Positions 44,231-54,893 of a stretch of DNA of 64,000 nt are shown here, piece after piece (position 1 is the stretch's first letter; each line of letters starts with the position of its first letter). The position numbers were made by a program, and so were the translations under genes. This DNA comes from Erinaceus europaeus (taxonomy: Eukaryota; Chordata; Mammalia; Eulipotyphla; Erinaceidae): assembly GCF_950295315.1 (NCBI RefSeq), contig NC_080168.1, positions 72,458,553 through 72,522,552 of the forward strand, read 5' to 3'. The notes beneath the pieces were generated by a model that was not told where the DNA came from, made no database searches, and saw nothing but the letters and a program-made list of their open reading frames with translations.

Positions 44231-44437
44231 GAGGGTTGGGCGGCAGCCACAGCAGGTTAAGTGCACATGGCGAGAAGCGTAAGGACCACTGTAAGGATAC
44301 CAGTTCGAGCCCCCAGATCCCTACCTGCAGGGAGAAAGCTTCACAAGTGGTAAAACGGGTTATCAGGTGTTTTCTCTCCCTATCTTCTCCTCCCCTCTCA
44401 ATTTCTCTCTGTCTCTATCCTATTATAAATAAATGAA
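44231..44437 (+). mobile_element. tRNA-derived SINE
   Basis: GGGTTGGGCGGCAGCCACAG head, CCAGTTCGAGCCCCC B-box. Confidence 0.9.
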
Positions 44438-44459
44438 TATATATACACTCATATAAAAC

Positions 44460-44803
44460 TGGGGCTGGGTGGAAGAACAGCAGGTTAAGCACATATGGTG
44501 TAAAGTGCAAGGACCAGCGTAAGGATCCAGGTTCGAGCCCCCTGTTCCTCACCTGCACAGGGGTCACTTCGCAGGCAGTGAAGTAGGTCTGCAGGTGTCT
44601 ATCTTTCCTCCTCTCTTATATTCCCCTCCTCTCTCAATTTCTCTCTGTCCTATTCAACAACAATAGCTATAACAATAATAAGGGCAATAACAATAAAAAG
44701 CTATAACAATAATAAGGGCAACAAAATGGAAAAAATAGCCTCCAGAAGCAGTGGATTTGTAGTGCCGGTACTGAGCCCCAGTGATAACTCTGAAGGAAAA
44801 AAA
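44460..44803 (+). mobile_element. tRNA-derived SINE, long form, with internal duplication
   Basis: GGGGCTGGGTGGAAGAACAG head and GCCCCAGTGATAACTCTGA end. The block AGCTATAACAATAATAAGGG occurs twice (about 44665 and 44700). Confidence 0.9.
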
Positions 44804-44852
44804 AAAAAAGAAAGAAAGAAAAAAGAAAGAGAAGAAAAAAGAAACCCCACAG

Positions 44853-44992
44853 AAGATAGGGCCAGGAGGCTGTGCATCAGAATAATACTGGACTTGTAAG
44901 GATGAGGTCCTGAGTTCAATTCCAGCACCATACACACAAGAGTGATGCTCTGGCCTTTCCCTCTCTTTATGAATAAAATAAATCTTAAAAAA
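44853..44992 (+). mobile_element. SINE, fourth type
   Basis: GGGCCAGGAGGCTGTGCATC, GAGTTCAATTCCAGCACCAT and GTGATGCTCTGGCC. Confidence 0.72.
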
Positions 44993-45028
44993 AAATGAAT
45001 CCTTATAAAAAAGACATACCTTAGAAGT

Positions 45029-45110
45029 ATTGGGTTGTCAGAGAAGTCACAACTCATTTTTGCACAGAAAAACAAACAAGAATAACTACATATTGATTTA
45101 TTCTGAGTCG
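45029..45110. mobile_element. Mariner-like miniature element, copy 2, one arm
   Basis: TTGGGTTGTCAGAGAAGTCA followed by CTCATTTTTGCACAGAAAAA matches one arm of the element at 5924. The other arm is lost or diverged. Confidence 0.5.
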
Positions 45111-45162
45111 TTCCCCTCCTCATTTATCTATTTTATTTTTTAAAATTTATATATTATTTATT

Positions 45163-45494
45163 GGGGGTTGGGTGGTGGCGCAGCGGGTTAAGCGCACATG
45201 GCCCAAGGACCAGCGCAAAGAGCCCGGTTTGAGCCCCTGGCTCCCCACCTGAAGGGGAGTCGTTTTACAGGCAGTGAAGTGCGCCTGCGGGTGTCTATCT
45301 TTCTCTCCCCCTCTCTGTCTTCCTCTTCTCTCTTGATTTCTCTCTGTCCTGTCCAATGACAACATCAATAACAACAATAATAATAACCACAACAATGATA
45401 AAACAACAAGGGCAACAAAAGGGAAAAAACAGCCTCCAGGAACAGTGGATTCATGGTGCAGGCACTGAGCCCCAGCAATAACCCTGGAGGCCAA
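45163..45494 (+). mobile_element. tRNA-derived SINE, long form, young, about 20-bp TSD
   Basis: The target TTATATATTATTTATT with extra A/T on its left is present at 45142-45162 and 45495-45515. Many CpGs remain (GTGGCGCAGCGGGTTAAGCG). Confidence 0.95.
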
Positions 45495-45571
45495 AAAATT
45501 TATATATTATTTATTATTGAATAGACAGAGAAAGGGTGGGGGGAGAGAGACAGAGAGCGAGAGCGAGAGAA

Positions 45572-45825
45572 GCACAGGGTTAAGCACACATAGTACAAAG
45601 CGCAAGGATCCTGGTTTGAGCCTTCGGATCCCACCTGTAGGTGGTTGCTTCACAAGCGGTGAAGCAGGTGTGCAGGTGTCTTTTCTTTCTCCCCCTCCCC
45701 CATTTTCCCCATCTCTCTTAAATTTCTCTCTGTCCTAACAAACAACAACAACAAAAATGGAAAAAAATGGCCACCTGGAGCAGTGGATAATACAAGCACC
45801 AAACCCCAGTGATAACCCTGGAGGC

Positions 45826-45828
<3 letters not shown>
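45572..45828 (+). mobile_element. tRNA-derived SINE, long form, head truncated
   Basis: AGCACAGGGTTAAGCACACA to CCCCAGTGATAACCCTGGAG. Confidence 0.88.

Positions 45829-45872
<44 letters not shown>
45826..45872. repeat. (GA)n microsatellite
   Basis: About 20 GA units directly after the SINE end. Confidence 0.95.
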
Positions 45873-45875
<3 letters not shown>

Positions 45876-46029
45876 AAAAAAAAAGAAGCCTCCTTAATTT
45901 ATCTCTGAAGAATAGGATTTCAAAGGAATTTTTTTCTTCCAGTCCTCCCTTGAAGACATATTACATATACTTTATTTTTAAAGCACTTATTTTACTTATT
46001 TCAATAAGTTACAGGAGGAGTTTCAAATG

Positions 46030-46137
46030 ATGAGAACCCAGAATGCCATTCCACTACAGTTTGGCAAAAGGGATGGCACTGGGAGCTTCAAGCATGCAAG
46101 TCTCATGCTCTGCTAGTTGAGCTATTTCCCTGAATGC
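46030..46137 (-). mobile_element. Old SINE remnant
   Basis: GATGGCACTGGGAGCTTCAAG and CTGCTAGTTGAGCTATTTCC look like a reversed tRNA-type head. Confidence 0.5.
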
Positions 46138-46483
46138 AAGTTACATATATATATACTTTAATGAGATCACAGCTGAAGTTGTTCTGCAACACATTTTTAT
46201 AGAAATCATAACATCAAACTCTTACCACATTATATAGGTATTTCAAAATAACATTAAATACTATAGACCTGTAGGTATTTATTAACATGTAAGTACACAT
46301 CCATATATACATAATACACACTTATAATGCATTGTTATTATTTCTTAAATAGTAACTACAGCAACTCCCCATAATCCAAATATTAGAAACTGCTTAAATG
46401 TTTAAGGATGAGGAAAATAGCTCACTCAGGTAATGTGTTTTGCTTTGGCACGTGCATATCCTATACTTCCACTGCTAAGGAAA

Positions 46484-46690
46484 GCAGCTTTTATTTTGGA
46501 TAGAAACCAAGAGAAATTGAGAGGGAAGAGGGAAGGGGAGGGAGAGAGGGAAGAAAGGAAGAGGGAGAAATGTGCAGTCCTGTTTCACCACTCATGAAAA
46601 TTTCCCTATGCAGGTGGAGGCCAGAGGTTTGAATCCAGGTACCTGTGCCCTGTAACATGCATGTTCTGCTGGGTACATCACTTCCTTATC
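46484..46690 (-). mobile_element. tRNA-derived SINE, 'CACCTGG' head type, diverged
   Basis: TTTTGGATAGAAACCAAGAG and TTTGAATCCAGGTACCTG. Confidence 0.8.
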
Positions 46691-46834
46691 TTACCATTCC
46701 ATCTGAAAAAGTCAGCAAAGGGTGGTAAAGTCCTGGAGATGACCAAATTAAAATTGTTTAAGACAAAAATGTTAGAGAATAGAACACAAAATATTTCCAC
46801 ATTTGTGCTAATATTCTAACGGTAACTAGATTAC

Positions 46835-46950
46835 CTTCTCAGGGGGGTTCAGAAACTCATCCTTTATTTTCCGCATATCTTTAAGAGTTATTTTTGCAGT
46901 ATTGCCAAAGTCTACATATTTAACTTCAACTTCACGATGTCCAGGCAACC
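46835..46950 (-). CDS. RNF17: RNF17 window exon 7: second Tudor barrel, second half
   Basis: 116 bases, acceptor tttttaaag, donor gtaatc. It reads [20 protein letters not shown] and ends FLNPPEK on a codon boundary. Together with exon 6 it supplies W-Y-R-A and Y-V-D-F-G-N, the full canonical Tudor signature. Of the four units seen here this one is the best candidate for real dimethyl-arginine binding. The acceptor has a weak pyrimidine tract. Confidence 0.95.
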
Positions 46951-47149
46951 CTTTAAAAATTATGAAATAAGTCACAAATTTTGAGAGCAAACAGTTTTAT
47001 CAAGCAAAATTTAGACTGAGAATCAACTAGATTTAACCAAACCCAATATGTGTATCTGTTCTCTTCCTAGAATTGGGGATTGTTTTCCATGCATATACAA
47101 TGTAATTAGAGCCTACTGTTTCTCAGGCTTTGTATGGAATTGAGATTTC

Positions 47150-47395
47150 AAACAAATGAATACAGGAATTTATGTAGTACTGGAAATAGAACTCATAGTC
47201 TCATGCCTATATTCTACCACTAAGATGCCTCTCTAACTCACTCCCCATCTCCTTCCCCCATTGTTGCTAGAACTACACTGCTCTGGGTTGACTTTTTCAA
47301 ACAGAGATAGACACATGGTGGAGTAAATAGCACAGTACTGAAGTTTCACCCAGTGTGGTGGGGGCTAGGGTTAAACATAGCCCCATTTTTATATT
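47150..47395. other. Intron 6, faint old SINE remnants
   Basis: CTACACTGCTCTGGGTTGAC and GTGGTGGGGGCTAGGGTT are suggestive but too diverged to classify. Confidence 0.35.
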
Positions 47396-47462
47396 ATTGG
47401 GGTGTTGGAAAAGCTATGGCATATTTTATCTATGCAAAAATATGTCATGACTTCTTAATGTT
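47396..47462. mobile_element. Mariner-like miniature element, copy 3
   Basis: GGGTGTTGGAAAAGCTATGG and the opposite arm AAAATATGTCATGACTTCTT form an imperfect palindrome of the same type as at 5924. Confidence 0.68.
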
Positions 47463-47713
47463 ATATTGATAGGAGAGTGGGGAAAGGAGGGGGGAGAAAG
47501 AGAACATTGCTCTACTTTCTTGGGGTTGCATGCATTTTCTTTGTTGCTCTCAAGTGGTACCAGGGTGCAAGTTGGGGTTTCACACACACAAGGCAGGTAC
47601 TTTACCTTCCCAGCTCCATAGGACAGAATTTAAAGGATAATCTTACTCAAATTAACAACCTCATATATGTCTTTAATTTAATTCAATTTTTAAAGTCTTT
47701 CCAAAAAATTTTA

Positions 47714-47913
47714 AATTATCTTAATTTCTTGGATAGAGACAACCAGAAATCAAGAAAGTAGGGGGAGACAGAGAGGGAGAAAGAGAAATACCTGCAGCAA
47801 TGCTTTACCACTTGCAAAGTTTTCTCCTTGCAGGTGTGGACCAGGGGCTCAAACCTGGGTCCCTGCACATTGTAACATGTGCACTAAATCAGGTGCACCA
47901 TCACCTGGCTCCT
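47714..47913 (-). mobile_element. tRNA-derived SINE, 'CACCTGG' head type
   Basis: TTGGATAGAGACAACCAGAA to ATCACCTGGCTCC. Confidence 0.88.
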
Positions 47914-47929
47914 GTATTTTAAATTTTCA

Positions 47930-48182
47930 TTATTTATTTATTATCATTGGAGTTATTGTTGGGACTTTGTGCTTGAACAATGACTACTGTCTGGTGGCCT
48001 TTTTAAAAAAAAAATAGAGAAATTGAGAGGAAAGGTAGAGAGAGAGAGAGAGAATGATAACCTGTAGCACTGCTTTACCACTCTTGAAACTTCTCCCTGC
48101 AAATGAGGACCAGGGACTTGACCCAAGGTCCTCTTGCATGGTGTTGTGTGTGTTCTACCAGGTGAACTTCTGCCTAGCCCCA
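47930..48182 (-). mobile_element. tRNA-derived SINE, long form, diverged
   Basis: GGAGTTATTGTTGGGACTTTG to TCTGCCTAGCCCC. Confidence 0.8.
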
Positions 48183-48244
48183 GCAACAACATACTCAAGC
48201 ATATTCAGGAGACATGGGAGGCCTTAAAATTTACCCCCTCTAAA

Positions 48245-48375
48245 AACACAAAGTAAACCATGGATTGGATATACTCTGTGGAAGGAGGGAGAGGGTATTC
48301 CGGTGTATAATAAAATTTATCCATGTGTCAGTGTCTACACTGTAAATCATTAAAATCCCTCCCAAATGATAAGGA
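48245..48375 (+). repeat. L1-like 3' tail
   Basis: CATGGATTGGATATACTCTG, CACTGTAAATCATTAAAATC and an A-rich end; no ORF part remains. Confidence 0.5.
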
Positions 48376-48384
48376 AAAAAATTG

Positions 48385-48770
48385 CTTTCTCCCCTTGATA
48401 ACTGAGGAAATAATCAGAAATTATCCACCAAAATAAAGAAGTAAACCAAAGAGATGATATCCATGGAGATATCTGGATGGAGAAAACAAGGGCTTTAATG
48501 TGAGAGAATAATAAAGTGCATATAGTTAATGAAATAAATTCCTAGAATAACAAATGCAAGGCTAGAGGGAAAGTGGTCTAACTCTAGTACAAAATAGAAG
48601 AATGTTTTCATGATAAAAAAAATCAAATTACTAGTATTTGAAAAGTCTAATCACATGGAAAACTGAACAATAGGAAAATATAGTCATAAATAAAAAGAAA
48701 CTAAAGTGAGAACTGATATAATCACTAATTGAAAATTAAATAAAAATGAGTACACTTTATGGCTAGAATG
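48385..48770. other. Intron 6, nothing recognised
   Basis: A-rich on the plus strand, no landmark. Confidence 0.4.
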
Positions 48771-49013
48771 AAAATATTTACATAGAATATACCTTTACCA
48801 TAAGCAGAACCTAGTAAATAGAGACAGGGAAGGAGAAAACAAAGTGAAATGTTAACTAACTAGGCCTGGTATATAGCATCAAAGCAAGGAACTTTGGGGA
48901 AGAAGGGGGAGGGAGGGATGGAACTTTGGGGGCCTGGTGCATTATGAAATTATGCTCATGTACAATGACTGCATTGTAAAGCATTCATTTCCACCCCCAA
49001 TAAAAAAGGAATA
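48770..49013 (+). mobile_element. L1 3' UTR fragment, older subfamily
   Basis: AAGCAAGGAACTTTGGGGAA, GTACAATGACTGCATTGTAA and a CCCCCAATAAAAAAGG end with polyA signal. Confidence 0.7.
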
Positions 49014-49029
49014 CACCTTTACTTAAAAA

Positions 49030-49303
49030 CTGTGGCATGCCAGTGCAAGGACTGGCGTAAGGGTCCGGGTTTGAGCCCCCAGCTCCTCACCTGCAGGTGC
49101 CTATCTTTCTCTCCCCCTCTGTCTTCACCTCCTCTCTCCATTTCTCTCTGTCCTATCCAACAATAACAACAACAGCTATGACAACAATAACAACTACAAC
49201 AAGCGCAACACAGTGGGAAAAATGGTTTCCAGGAGCAATGGATTCGTAGTGCAGGCACTAAGCCCCAGCGATAATCCTGAAGGCAAAAAAAAAAAAAAAA
49301 ATC
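49030..49303 (+). mobile_element. tRNA-derived SINE, long form, head truncated
   Basis: It starts inside the head (CAAGGACTGGCGTAAGGGTC) and ends CCCCAGCGATAATCCTGAAG plus A-run. Confidence 0.9.
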
Positions 49304-49497
49304 TGTGGTAGAAGGTACAAAAGAGGTACAGTGATCTAAAAGCTTATCTAACATAATAAAAACATATAATAAATAACATTTAATCCTGAAAATGTCAACT
49401 GAGGTATTACATAGTATTCTGGTGCAATAACACAGGTATATATAAAAAATAAATGGGAGCATTAAGAAGTATTGCCTTTAAGGAATGTAATATAAGT

Positions 49498-49645
49498 TGA
49501 CTTCTTCTTCTAGCGTTTGCCCTTCTTCCATAGCCAGTCAACAGCGTCAGGTTGAGCCTGATGTCTGCTTGCTGCTGGCTTTGAAAGTGACTGGGATCCA
49601 TGTGGATTCAGTCGGCTAGGAAGGATCGTCAGTTTCCCCAATAAA
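49498..49645. repeat. GC- and CpG-richer fragment of unknown origin
   Basis: It contains CTTCTTCTAGCGTTTGCCC, CAACAGCGTCAGGTTGAGCC and GGATTCAGTCGGCTAGGAAG. Its composition contrasts with the AT-rich surroundings, and part of it recurs inverted at 4661-4680. Probably a transposon or ERV fragment, but I cannot name it. Confidence 0.45.
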
Positions 49646-49799
49646 TGGGTACTCACGGGATGCAATACCATTTCACATTTTCAGACATTAGGAAACAACT
49701 AAAAAATGGCTAAGTCCTAGACATATGAAAAGAAAGCGAAGGATCCAGAGATTCACTTGCATATAATTATCATAAACTTTTAAAAATATAGATGACTTG

Positions 49800-49960
49800 G
49801 GTGGGGGTAGATAGCATAGTGGTTATGCAAAGAGACTCTAGTGCCTGAGGCTCCAAAGTCCCAGGTTCAATCCCCCGCACCACCATAAACCAGAGCAGAG
49901 CAGTGCTCTGGTATTTCTGTTTCTCTCTGCATCTCTCTGAAAAATAAAATAAAGTATTTA
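49800..49960 (+). mobile_element. SINE, 'GGTTATGCAAA' head type, reference-like copy
   Basis: GATAGCATAGTGGTTATGCA, GGTTCAATCCCCCGCACCAC and GCAGTGCTCTGGT, followed by a CT-rich stretch and AAAATAAAATAAAG. Confidence 0.9.
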
Positions 49961-49987
49961 AAAAATATATATAGATAGATGATAAGA

Positions 49988-50130
49988 AGGGTGGGGGTTT
50001 AACATAATGGTTATGCAAAGAGACTCATGCCTGAGGCTCCAAAGTTCCAGGTTCAACTCCCCACACCGCTATAAGGCAGAGCTGAGCAAGTGCTCTGGTA
50101 AAAAAGAAAAAAAGAGAAAAAGGTACTATA
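49988..50130 (+). mobile_element. SINE, 'GGTTATGCAAA' head type
   Basis: Second, tandem copy: TAATGGTTATGCAAAGAGAC to CAAGTGCTCTGGTAAAAAAG. Confidence 0.88.
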
Positions 50131-50215
50131 AATGATGAGAAATGGTTAAAAAAAAAAAGAGTCAATTCTTGGTTTAACCTCTAACAACTGAAATGATACT
50201 TTTAAGCATAACATT

Positions 50216-50392
50216 TTTATTTTTTAAATTTTATTTATTTATTTATTTATTTATTTATGAGAAAGATAGGAGGAGAGAAAGAACCAGACATCACTCTGGC
50301 ACATGTGCTGCCGAGGATCAAACTCAGGACCTCATACTTGAGAATCCAATACTTTAGCCATTGTACCATCTCCTGGACCACAAGCATAACAT
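50216..50392 (-). mobile_element. SINE, fourth type, with (TTTA)n tail side
   Basis: (TTTA)n at about 50226-50258, GAACCAGACATCACTCTGGC, CAAACTCAGGACCTCATACT and ATCTCCTGGACCAC. It ends 32 bases from the donor of window exon 6. Confidence 0.82.
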
Positions 50393-50423
50393 TTTTCTAC
50401 AAAAATACCATACAACTTCTTAC

Positions 50424-50577
50424 CAATGACTTTTGCTCGATACCAAACACCATCTTCAAATTTAGCTACACAGGCTTGATCTTGAGCTGGACAGAGTATT
50501 TCTAGATTTTCTCCATCTTCATTTTTATAGAATTCTTCAATTGTCTTTAGTAGAAACAAAAAATCCAGGCTTTCTAT
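50424..50577 (-). CDS. RNF17: RNF17 window exon 6: second Tudor barrel, first half
   Basis: 154 bases, acceptor ttttttttag, donor gtaaga. It reads [20 protein letters not shown], then [20 protein letters not shown] and KVIG. The W-Y-R-A motif gives the first aromatic-cage positions of a canonical Tudor domain. The exon ends with one base of a Gly codon, which window exon 7 completes. A SINE-like insertion ends about 30 bases from the donor, at 50392. Confidence 0.95.
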
Positions 50578-50599
50578 CTAAAAAAATGAAAGAACTAAA

Positions 50600-50997
50600 G
50601 CACTGTAGTTTCACAGAAACTTGAATTTTAAATGCTATATGAATCATAGGCACTGCTCATATAGTTATAAGAATTGGAATTAAGTATAAATTGTGTAATT
50701 TATATTTAAAATATTTTATTACATGTATATAATTAGCATAGACAAAACAAAATCCATTTCTCAAATAACTGCATATATTTGATATTTTTCTATAAACTTA
50801 CAGATAAACTCAAATTTATTTTCCATGTTTTTGCTTCTATAAAAACAAGAGTACACATGTTTAGATAACCTGAATTTCCTGTATCACTCACTATTTTAGC
50901 AAATGTTTTTAATAGTAATTCTAGATCACACTTAGATTTCTCTGATTTAAAGTATCCAACCAACGACTAAACATTACATGTGGATATCTGAATTCTT
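50600..50997. other. Intron 5, nothing recognised
   Basis: AT-rich. Confidence 0.4.
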
Positions 50998-51010
50998 AAT
51001 ATAATCTTTT

Positions 51011-51295
51011 TTAAATTAAAAAAAATCAAATATTTATTTATTCTCTTTATGTTGCCCTTTTTATTGTTATAGTTGTTATTGATGTTGTCGTTGTTGGATA
51101 GGACAGAGAGAAATGGAGAGAGGAGAGGAAGACAGAGAGGGGGAAGAGAAAGACAGACACCTACAGACCTGCTTCACCGCTTGTGAAGCGACTCCCCTGC
51201 AGGTGGGGAGCCGGGGGCTCAAACCGAGATCCTTACACCGGCCCTTGTGCTTTGTGCCATGTGTGCTTAACCAGCTGCGCTACTGCCCGATTCCC
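51011..51295 (-). mobile_element. tRNA-derived SINE with 13-bp TSD
   Basis: TSD AATATAATCTTTT at 50998-51010 and 51296-51308. GGGGCTCAAACCGAGATCC in the B-box region. Confidence 0.93.
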
Positions 51296-51316
51296 AATAT
51301 AATCTTTTAAAACTTA

Positions 51317-51478
51317 CTTTAATGAGAGAGATGCAGAGAGAAAGAAGGAAAGAGAGGAAGAGAGAACAGAACATTGCTCAGTTCTAGCTTATAGTAGTGC
51401 TGGTGACTGAACCTGGGAGCTAAAAGCCTCAGGCATTAAAGTTTTTGCATAACCATTATTCTGTTTCCTCAACCCCCA
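51317..51478 (-). mobile_element. SINE, 'GGTTATGCAAA' head type
   Basis: GAACATTGCTCAGTTCTAGC and GCATAACCATTATTCTGTTT. Confidence 0.8.
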
Positions 51479-51639
51479 ATATTTTGTAATTTAACATATA
51501 CTTTCTGTTTTAGAGAGAGGGAAAGAGAGAGAGAGGAAGAGGAAGAGAGAGAGAGAAAAAATGTTTGTTTGCCCAAATGACAATTCTTCTGGTTAACAAT
51601 ATCTTAAAATCCATCTCAAATGCCAAAAAATAAGGTTTT

Positions 51640-51643
51640 CCCT

Positions 51644-51675
<32 letters not shown>

Positions 51676-51850
51676 TAGAGACAGAGAGGAATTTAGGGGG
51701 GAGGGGGAGACAGAGAGGGAAGGAAACAGATATCTGCAGCCGTGTTTCACTACTTGTGAAGTTTTCCCCCTGCAGGTGGGGACCAGGGGCTTGAACCCAG
51801 GTCCCTGAACACTGTAGTTTGTGTGCTTAACCAGCTGTCACTTGGGACTC
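51640..51850 (-). mobile_element. tRNA-derived SINE, 'CACCTGG' head type, with (TTTA)n
   Basis: (TTTA)n at about 51643-51676, then GACAGAGAGGAATTTAGG and CTTGAACCCAGGTCCCTG. Confidence 0.88.
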
Positions 51851-51892
51851 TTAAGCTTTTTCTTTGTGAGTATAATAATGTGTATTAAAATT

Positions 51893-52083
51893 TACATTAT
51901 TATTATGATGATGATAGAGGCAGAGAGAAATAGGGGGAGAGAGGGAGAGAGAAAGATACCTGTTGCATTGCTTCACTGCTCATGAGGCTTCTTCCTTGCA
52001 GTTGGGTACTGAGGGCTTGAACCTAGGTCCTTGTGCATGTAATTTGTGTGCTTTATTTAATTTGTGCCATCACCCAAATCCCC
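51893..52083 (-). mobile_element. tRNA-derived SINE, 'CACCTGG' head type
   Basis: GATAGAGGCAGAGAGAAATA to CCATCACCCAAATCCCC. Confidence 0.84.
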
Positions 52084-52364
52084 ACTTGTGAAAATTTTCT
52101 GAATCTGCTGTTCCATTTAAATTAGTTAAAAACTATTTTAAACATTTAAATTTTTATTTCTAAGTAGATATTTGTATTCTTCCATTAACAGGTTTTCCAA
52201 AGTAAACAGTGAAAAGTTCAGCAGAGGAATAACATTAGCAAAATAGAATAGGAAGTTACAAGCTTTCCCCACATAAAACTCTGAAAAAATGAGAAAGTAT
52301 CTGAACCAGCTTTGTCAGAGCTCTGGGAAGCAAAAATTTACAACAATCAAGCAAATACCCAGTA

Positions 52365-52565
52365 AAAAGAGAGAGAGAGAGAGAGAAATAGAGGAGGGGA
52401 AGACAGAGAGGGGGAGAGAAAGAGAGACACCTGCAGACCTGCTTCACTACTTGTGAAGCAACTCCCCTGCAGGTGGGGATCCAGGGGCTCGAACCGTGAT
52501 CCTTATGCTGGTCCTTGCACTTTGTGCCACATGCGCTTAACCTGCTGCGCTACGGCCCGACTCCC
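52365..52565 (-). mobile_element. tRNA-derived SINE, tail side replaced by (GA)n
   Basis: (GA)n at about 52370-52386, then GGGGCTCGAACCGTGATCC and GCTACGGCCCGACTCCC. Confidence 0.9.
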
Positions 52566-52829
52566 TTATTTTCCCTTTTGTTGCCCTTGTTTTTTATTGT
52601 TGTTGTAGTTATTTTTGTTGTCATCATTGTTGGATAGGACAGAGAGAAATGGAGAGAGGAGGGGAAGACAGAGGGGGGAGAGAAAGACAGACACCCGCAC
52701 ACCTGCTTCACTGCCTGTGAAGTGACTTCCCTGCAAGTGGGGAGCCAGGGGCTTGAACCAGGATTCTTACACTGGTCCTTGCACTTTGCGTCACGTGCAC
52801 TTAACCCACTGTGCTACAGCCCGACCCCC
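52566..52829 (-). mobile_element. tRNA-derived SINE, directly abutting the previous one
   Basis: TTATTTTCCCTTTTGTTGCC to GCTACAGCCCGACCCCC in the same orientation with no spacer, giving a head-to-tail SINE dimer. Confidence 0.92.
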
Positions 52830-53117
52830 AGGAAATCTAATTTTTAATTAATGTAACAGTCAAATATAATCAATTTTCAACAAAAAGGTCTTAAGATATT
52901 TGTAGAAACAGGAAATGTTTCAAAGAAATAATATAGACAGTTTATATTGCTGAGTAAGGAACAGAAAGAAGAAAAAATGAAATCAACAGTTGACTTGTGC
53001 AATACCATTAAGCAGGTCATAAATGTAATATGCAAATCCCTAAAAATTTCATGATTTTTTTAAGGAAAACAAATTATTCAACATTTCATGAGGGACACAA
53101 AAATACCAGGAATAGCA

Positions 53118-53340
53118 GGGCTGGGTGGTGGTACACCCAGCTGAGTGTACAAATTATAGAGTGCACAGATCCAGGTTCAAGGTTCTGGTCCCTACCTGCA
53201 GGGGGAAGCTTTATTGAGTGGTGATGCAGCACTGCAGGTATCTGTTTTTGTCACACCCTCTCAATTCCCCCATTCCCTCTCTATTTCTCTGTCCCATCAA
53301 ATAAAAAGGGGGAGGAGGGGAAAAATGGCTGCTAGGATTG
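53118..53340 (+). mobile_element. tRNA-derived SINE, 'CACCTGG' head type
   Basis: GGGCTGGGTGGTGGTACACC head, CCAGGTTCAAGGTTCTGG. Confidence 0.86.
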
Positions 53341-53513
53341 GTGGATACATTTGGAAATACTTTGTTTTGTGTTTACTTTGTAAACATGAGAAAACCAGGA
53401 CCATTTGGGTATAGTTAGAAGGCGTGATGAGCATATGGAAGACTTCACATACAATGTAACTGATGGGATTTCAAAGAATTTTCTCCCAGGACAAGTGCAT
53501 AGTGAAGCTAAAT

Positions 53514-53770
53514 GCTGGCACTTTGTACCATGTATGCTTAACCTGCTTCACCAATGCCCAGCCCCATTTAAATAAGTTATTTATTCATTGGTTAGAGATA
53601 GAGAGAAGATGAAAGGGATGAGGGAGAAAGAAACACCTGAAGCACTGCTTCACCACTCATGAAGCTTTCCCTTTGCACATGGGGATTGCAGATGGGTACC
53701 AGGTGCCTGAACTTAGGTCCTTGTACACTGTAATGTGTACACTTAAGCAGGTGCACCAGTACCTGATCCT
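53514..53770 (-). mobile_element. SINE head remnant followed by a 'CACCTGG'-type SINE
   Basis: 53514-53564 is a reversed head (GCTTAACCTGCTTCACCAAT). 53565-53770 is a reverse copy with GGTTAGAGATAGAGAGAAGA and CCAGTACCTGATCC. The second may have inserted into the first. Confidence 0.75.
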
Positions 53771-53929
53771 AAAATTTCTTTAATGAGAATCACTTTTGGT
53801 GTTTAAATTCAGAAACTTATCTAGTATAATCAGTAAGCTCATGGACAAGGTCAGAAGCAGATGTCTTTATTGTATTTTGACCTCTCATGTATTCCTAACT
53901 CTAGATTTCAGAAGGTACTGAGAAACTTA

Positions 53930-54045
53930 AAATTTACAGAAAGTTGAACCTAAAATGGGTTCAGACACCTATCTTGGAGGCATAATAAATTGTACCTATG
54001 CAACAATAACAGTCTTGTAAATCATTATTTCCTAATAAAACACAA
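53930..54045 (+). repeat. L1-like 3' tail
   Basis: AACCTAAAATGGGTTCAGAC, TTGTACCTATGCAACAATAA and CATTATTTCCTAATAAAACA, similar to 60330-60412. Confidence 0.6.
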
Positions 54046-54149
54046 TTTGACAGAAAGTTGATAGTGGTTTCATCTTTCTAGAATTCATTACAGGCACTCG
54101 CTTTAAACTGAAAAGAACAACTTCATCTTTAAGGAATACATATACTTAC

Positions 54150-54291
54150 CAACTGGAGATAAAAATCAGTAGGACTATTTATATGACAAACCATAACTGA
54201 AATATCTGTCATTTCTTTAGGCAAAACTGGTGGATGGTAGTGTAAAGTCATATTTGTTTCAGAGTGGCTCTTTGATGTTTGTGACCTAAAT
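54150..54291 (-). CDS. RNF17: RNF17 window exon 5: start of the second Tudor unit
   Basis: 142 bases, acceptor tttaattag, donor gtaagt. It completes the Arg codon, reads [20 protein letters not shown], then [20 protein letters not shown] and ends YLQL on a codon boundary. [13 protein letters not shown] is the lead-in of the next extended Tudor unit, equivalent to the lead-in in window exon 1. Confidence 0.94.
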
Positions 54292-54299
54292 CTAATTAA

Positions 54300-54890
54300 A
54301 AGCATAAGCAATAGTTAGTTTAAATATCCTTTATCTTTGTGACTTCATTTGAAGTTCACTACGTTTACTGATAACTACCAAAAGTATTTCTTTTTCAATT
54401 TCTCTCTTCTCACATTTCTTGGCTTTGTCTTTAACTATCAAACCAGGCTACATATAAAAATTTAGTAATTAACCTTCAAATTTGTGATGGGGTGTTGCTG
54501 ACCGGGCATACATTTTCTATTCAGATTCAAGTTTTTACTCTTTCAGTTAAACTGATAGTTGATGACTATCGCAGAATTTAGTGAGGACAACTGAGGTCTC
54601 TCTCTAAACCTTCAGTGTGGAAGCTACTTGGGTCACTTGTCACGTAATTATTCAGGGCAGAGAGCATCATCCAGTATCTCTAAGATTACTTATTAATTTT
54701 GTTTTACTCATCAAATGATAAGGGAGAAAAACTTTACATATCTATTCTAAATTAATGAGGATCTATTCTAAATTCTTATTTACGTATAGACTGGTGATAG
54801 TAAGCTTATTACAAATATAGAAACTCTAAGGCAGAAAGTGTTAAAACTTTAATTCTTCAAAGCCTATAGATGCTTATAAAATTAAGAGTC
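54300..54890. other. Intron 4, nothing recognised
   Basis: Single-copy-looking. No coding signal. Confidence 0.45.
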
Positions 54891-54893
54891 TAG

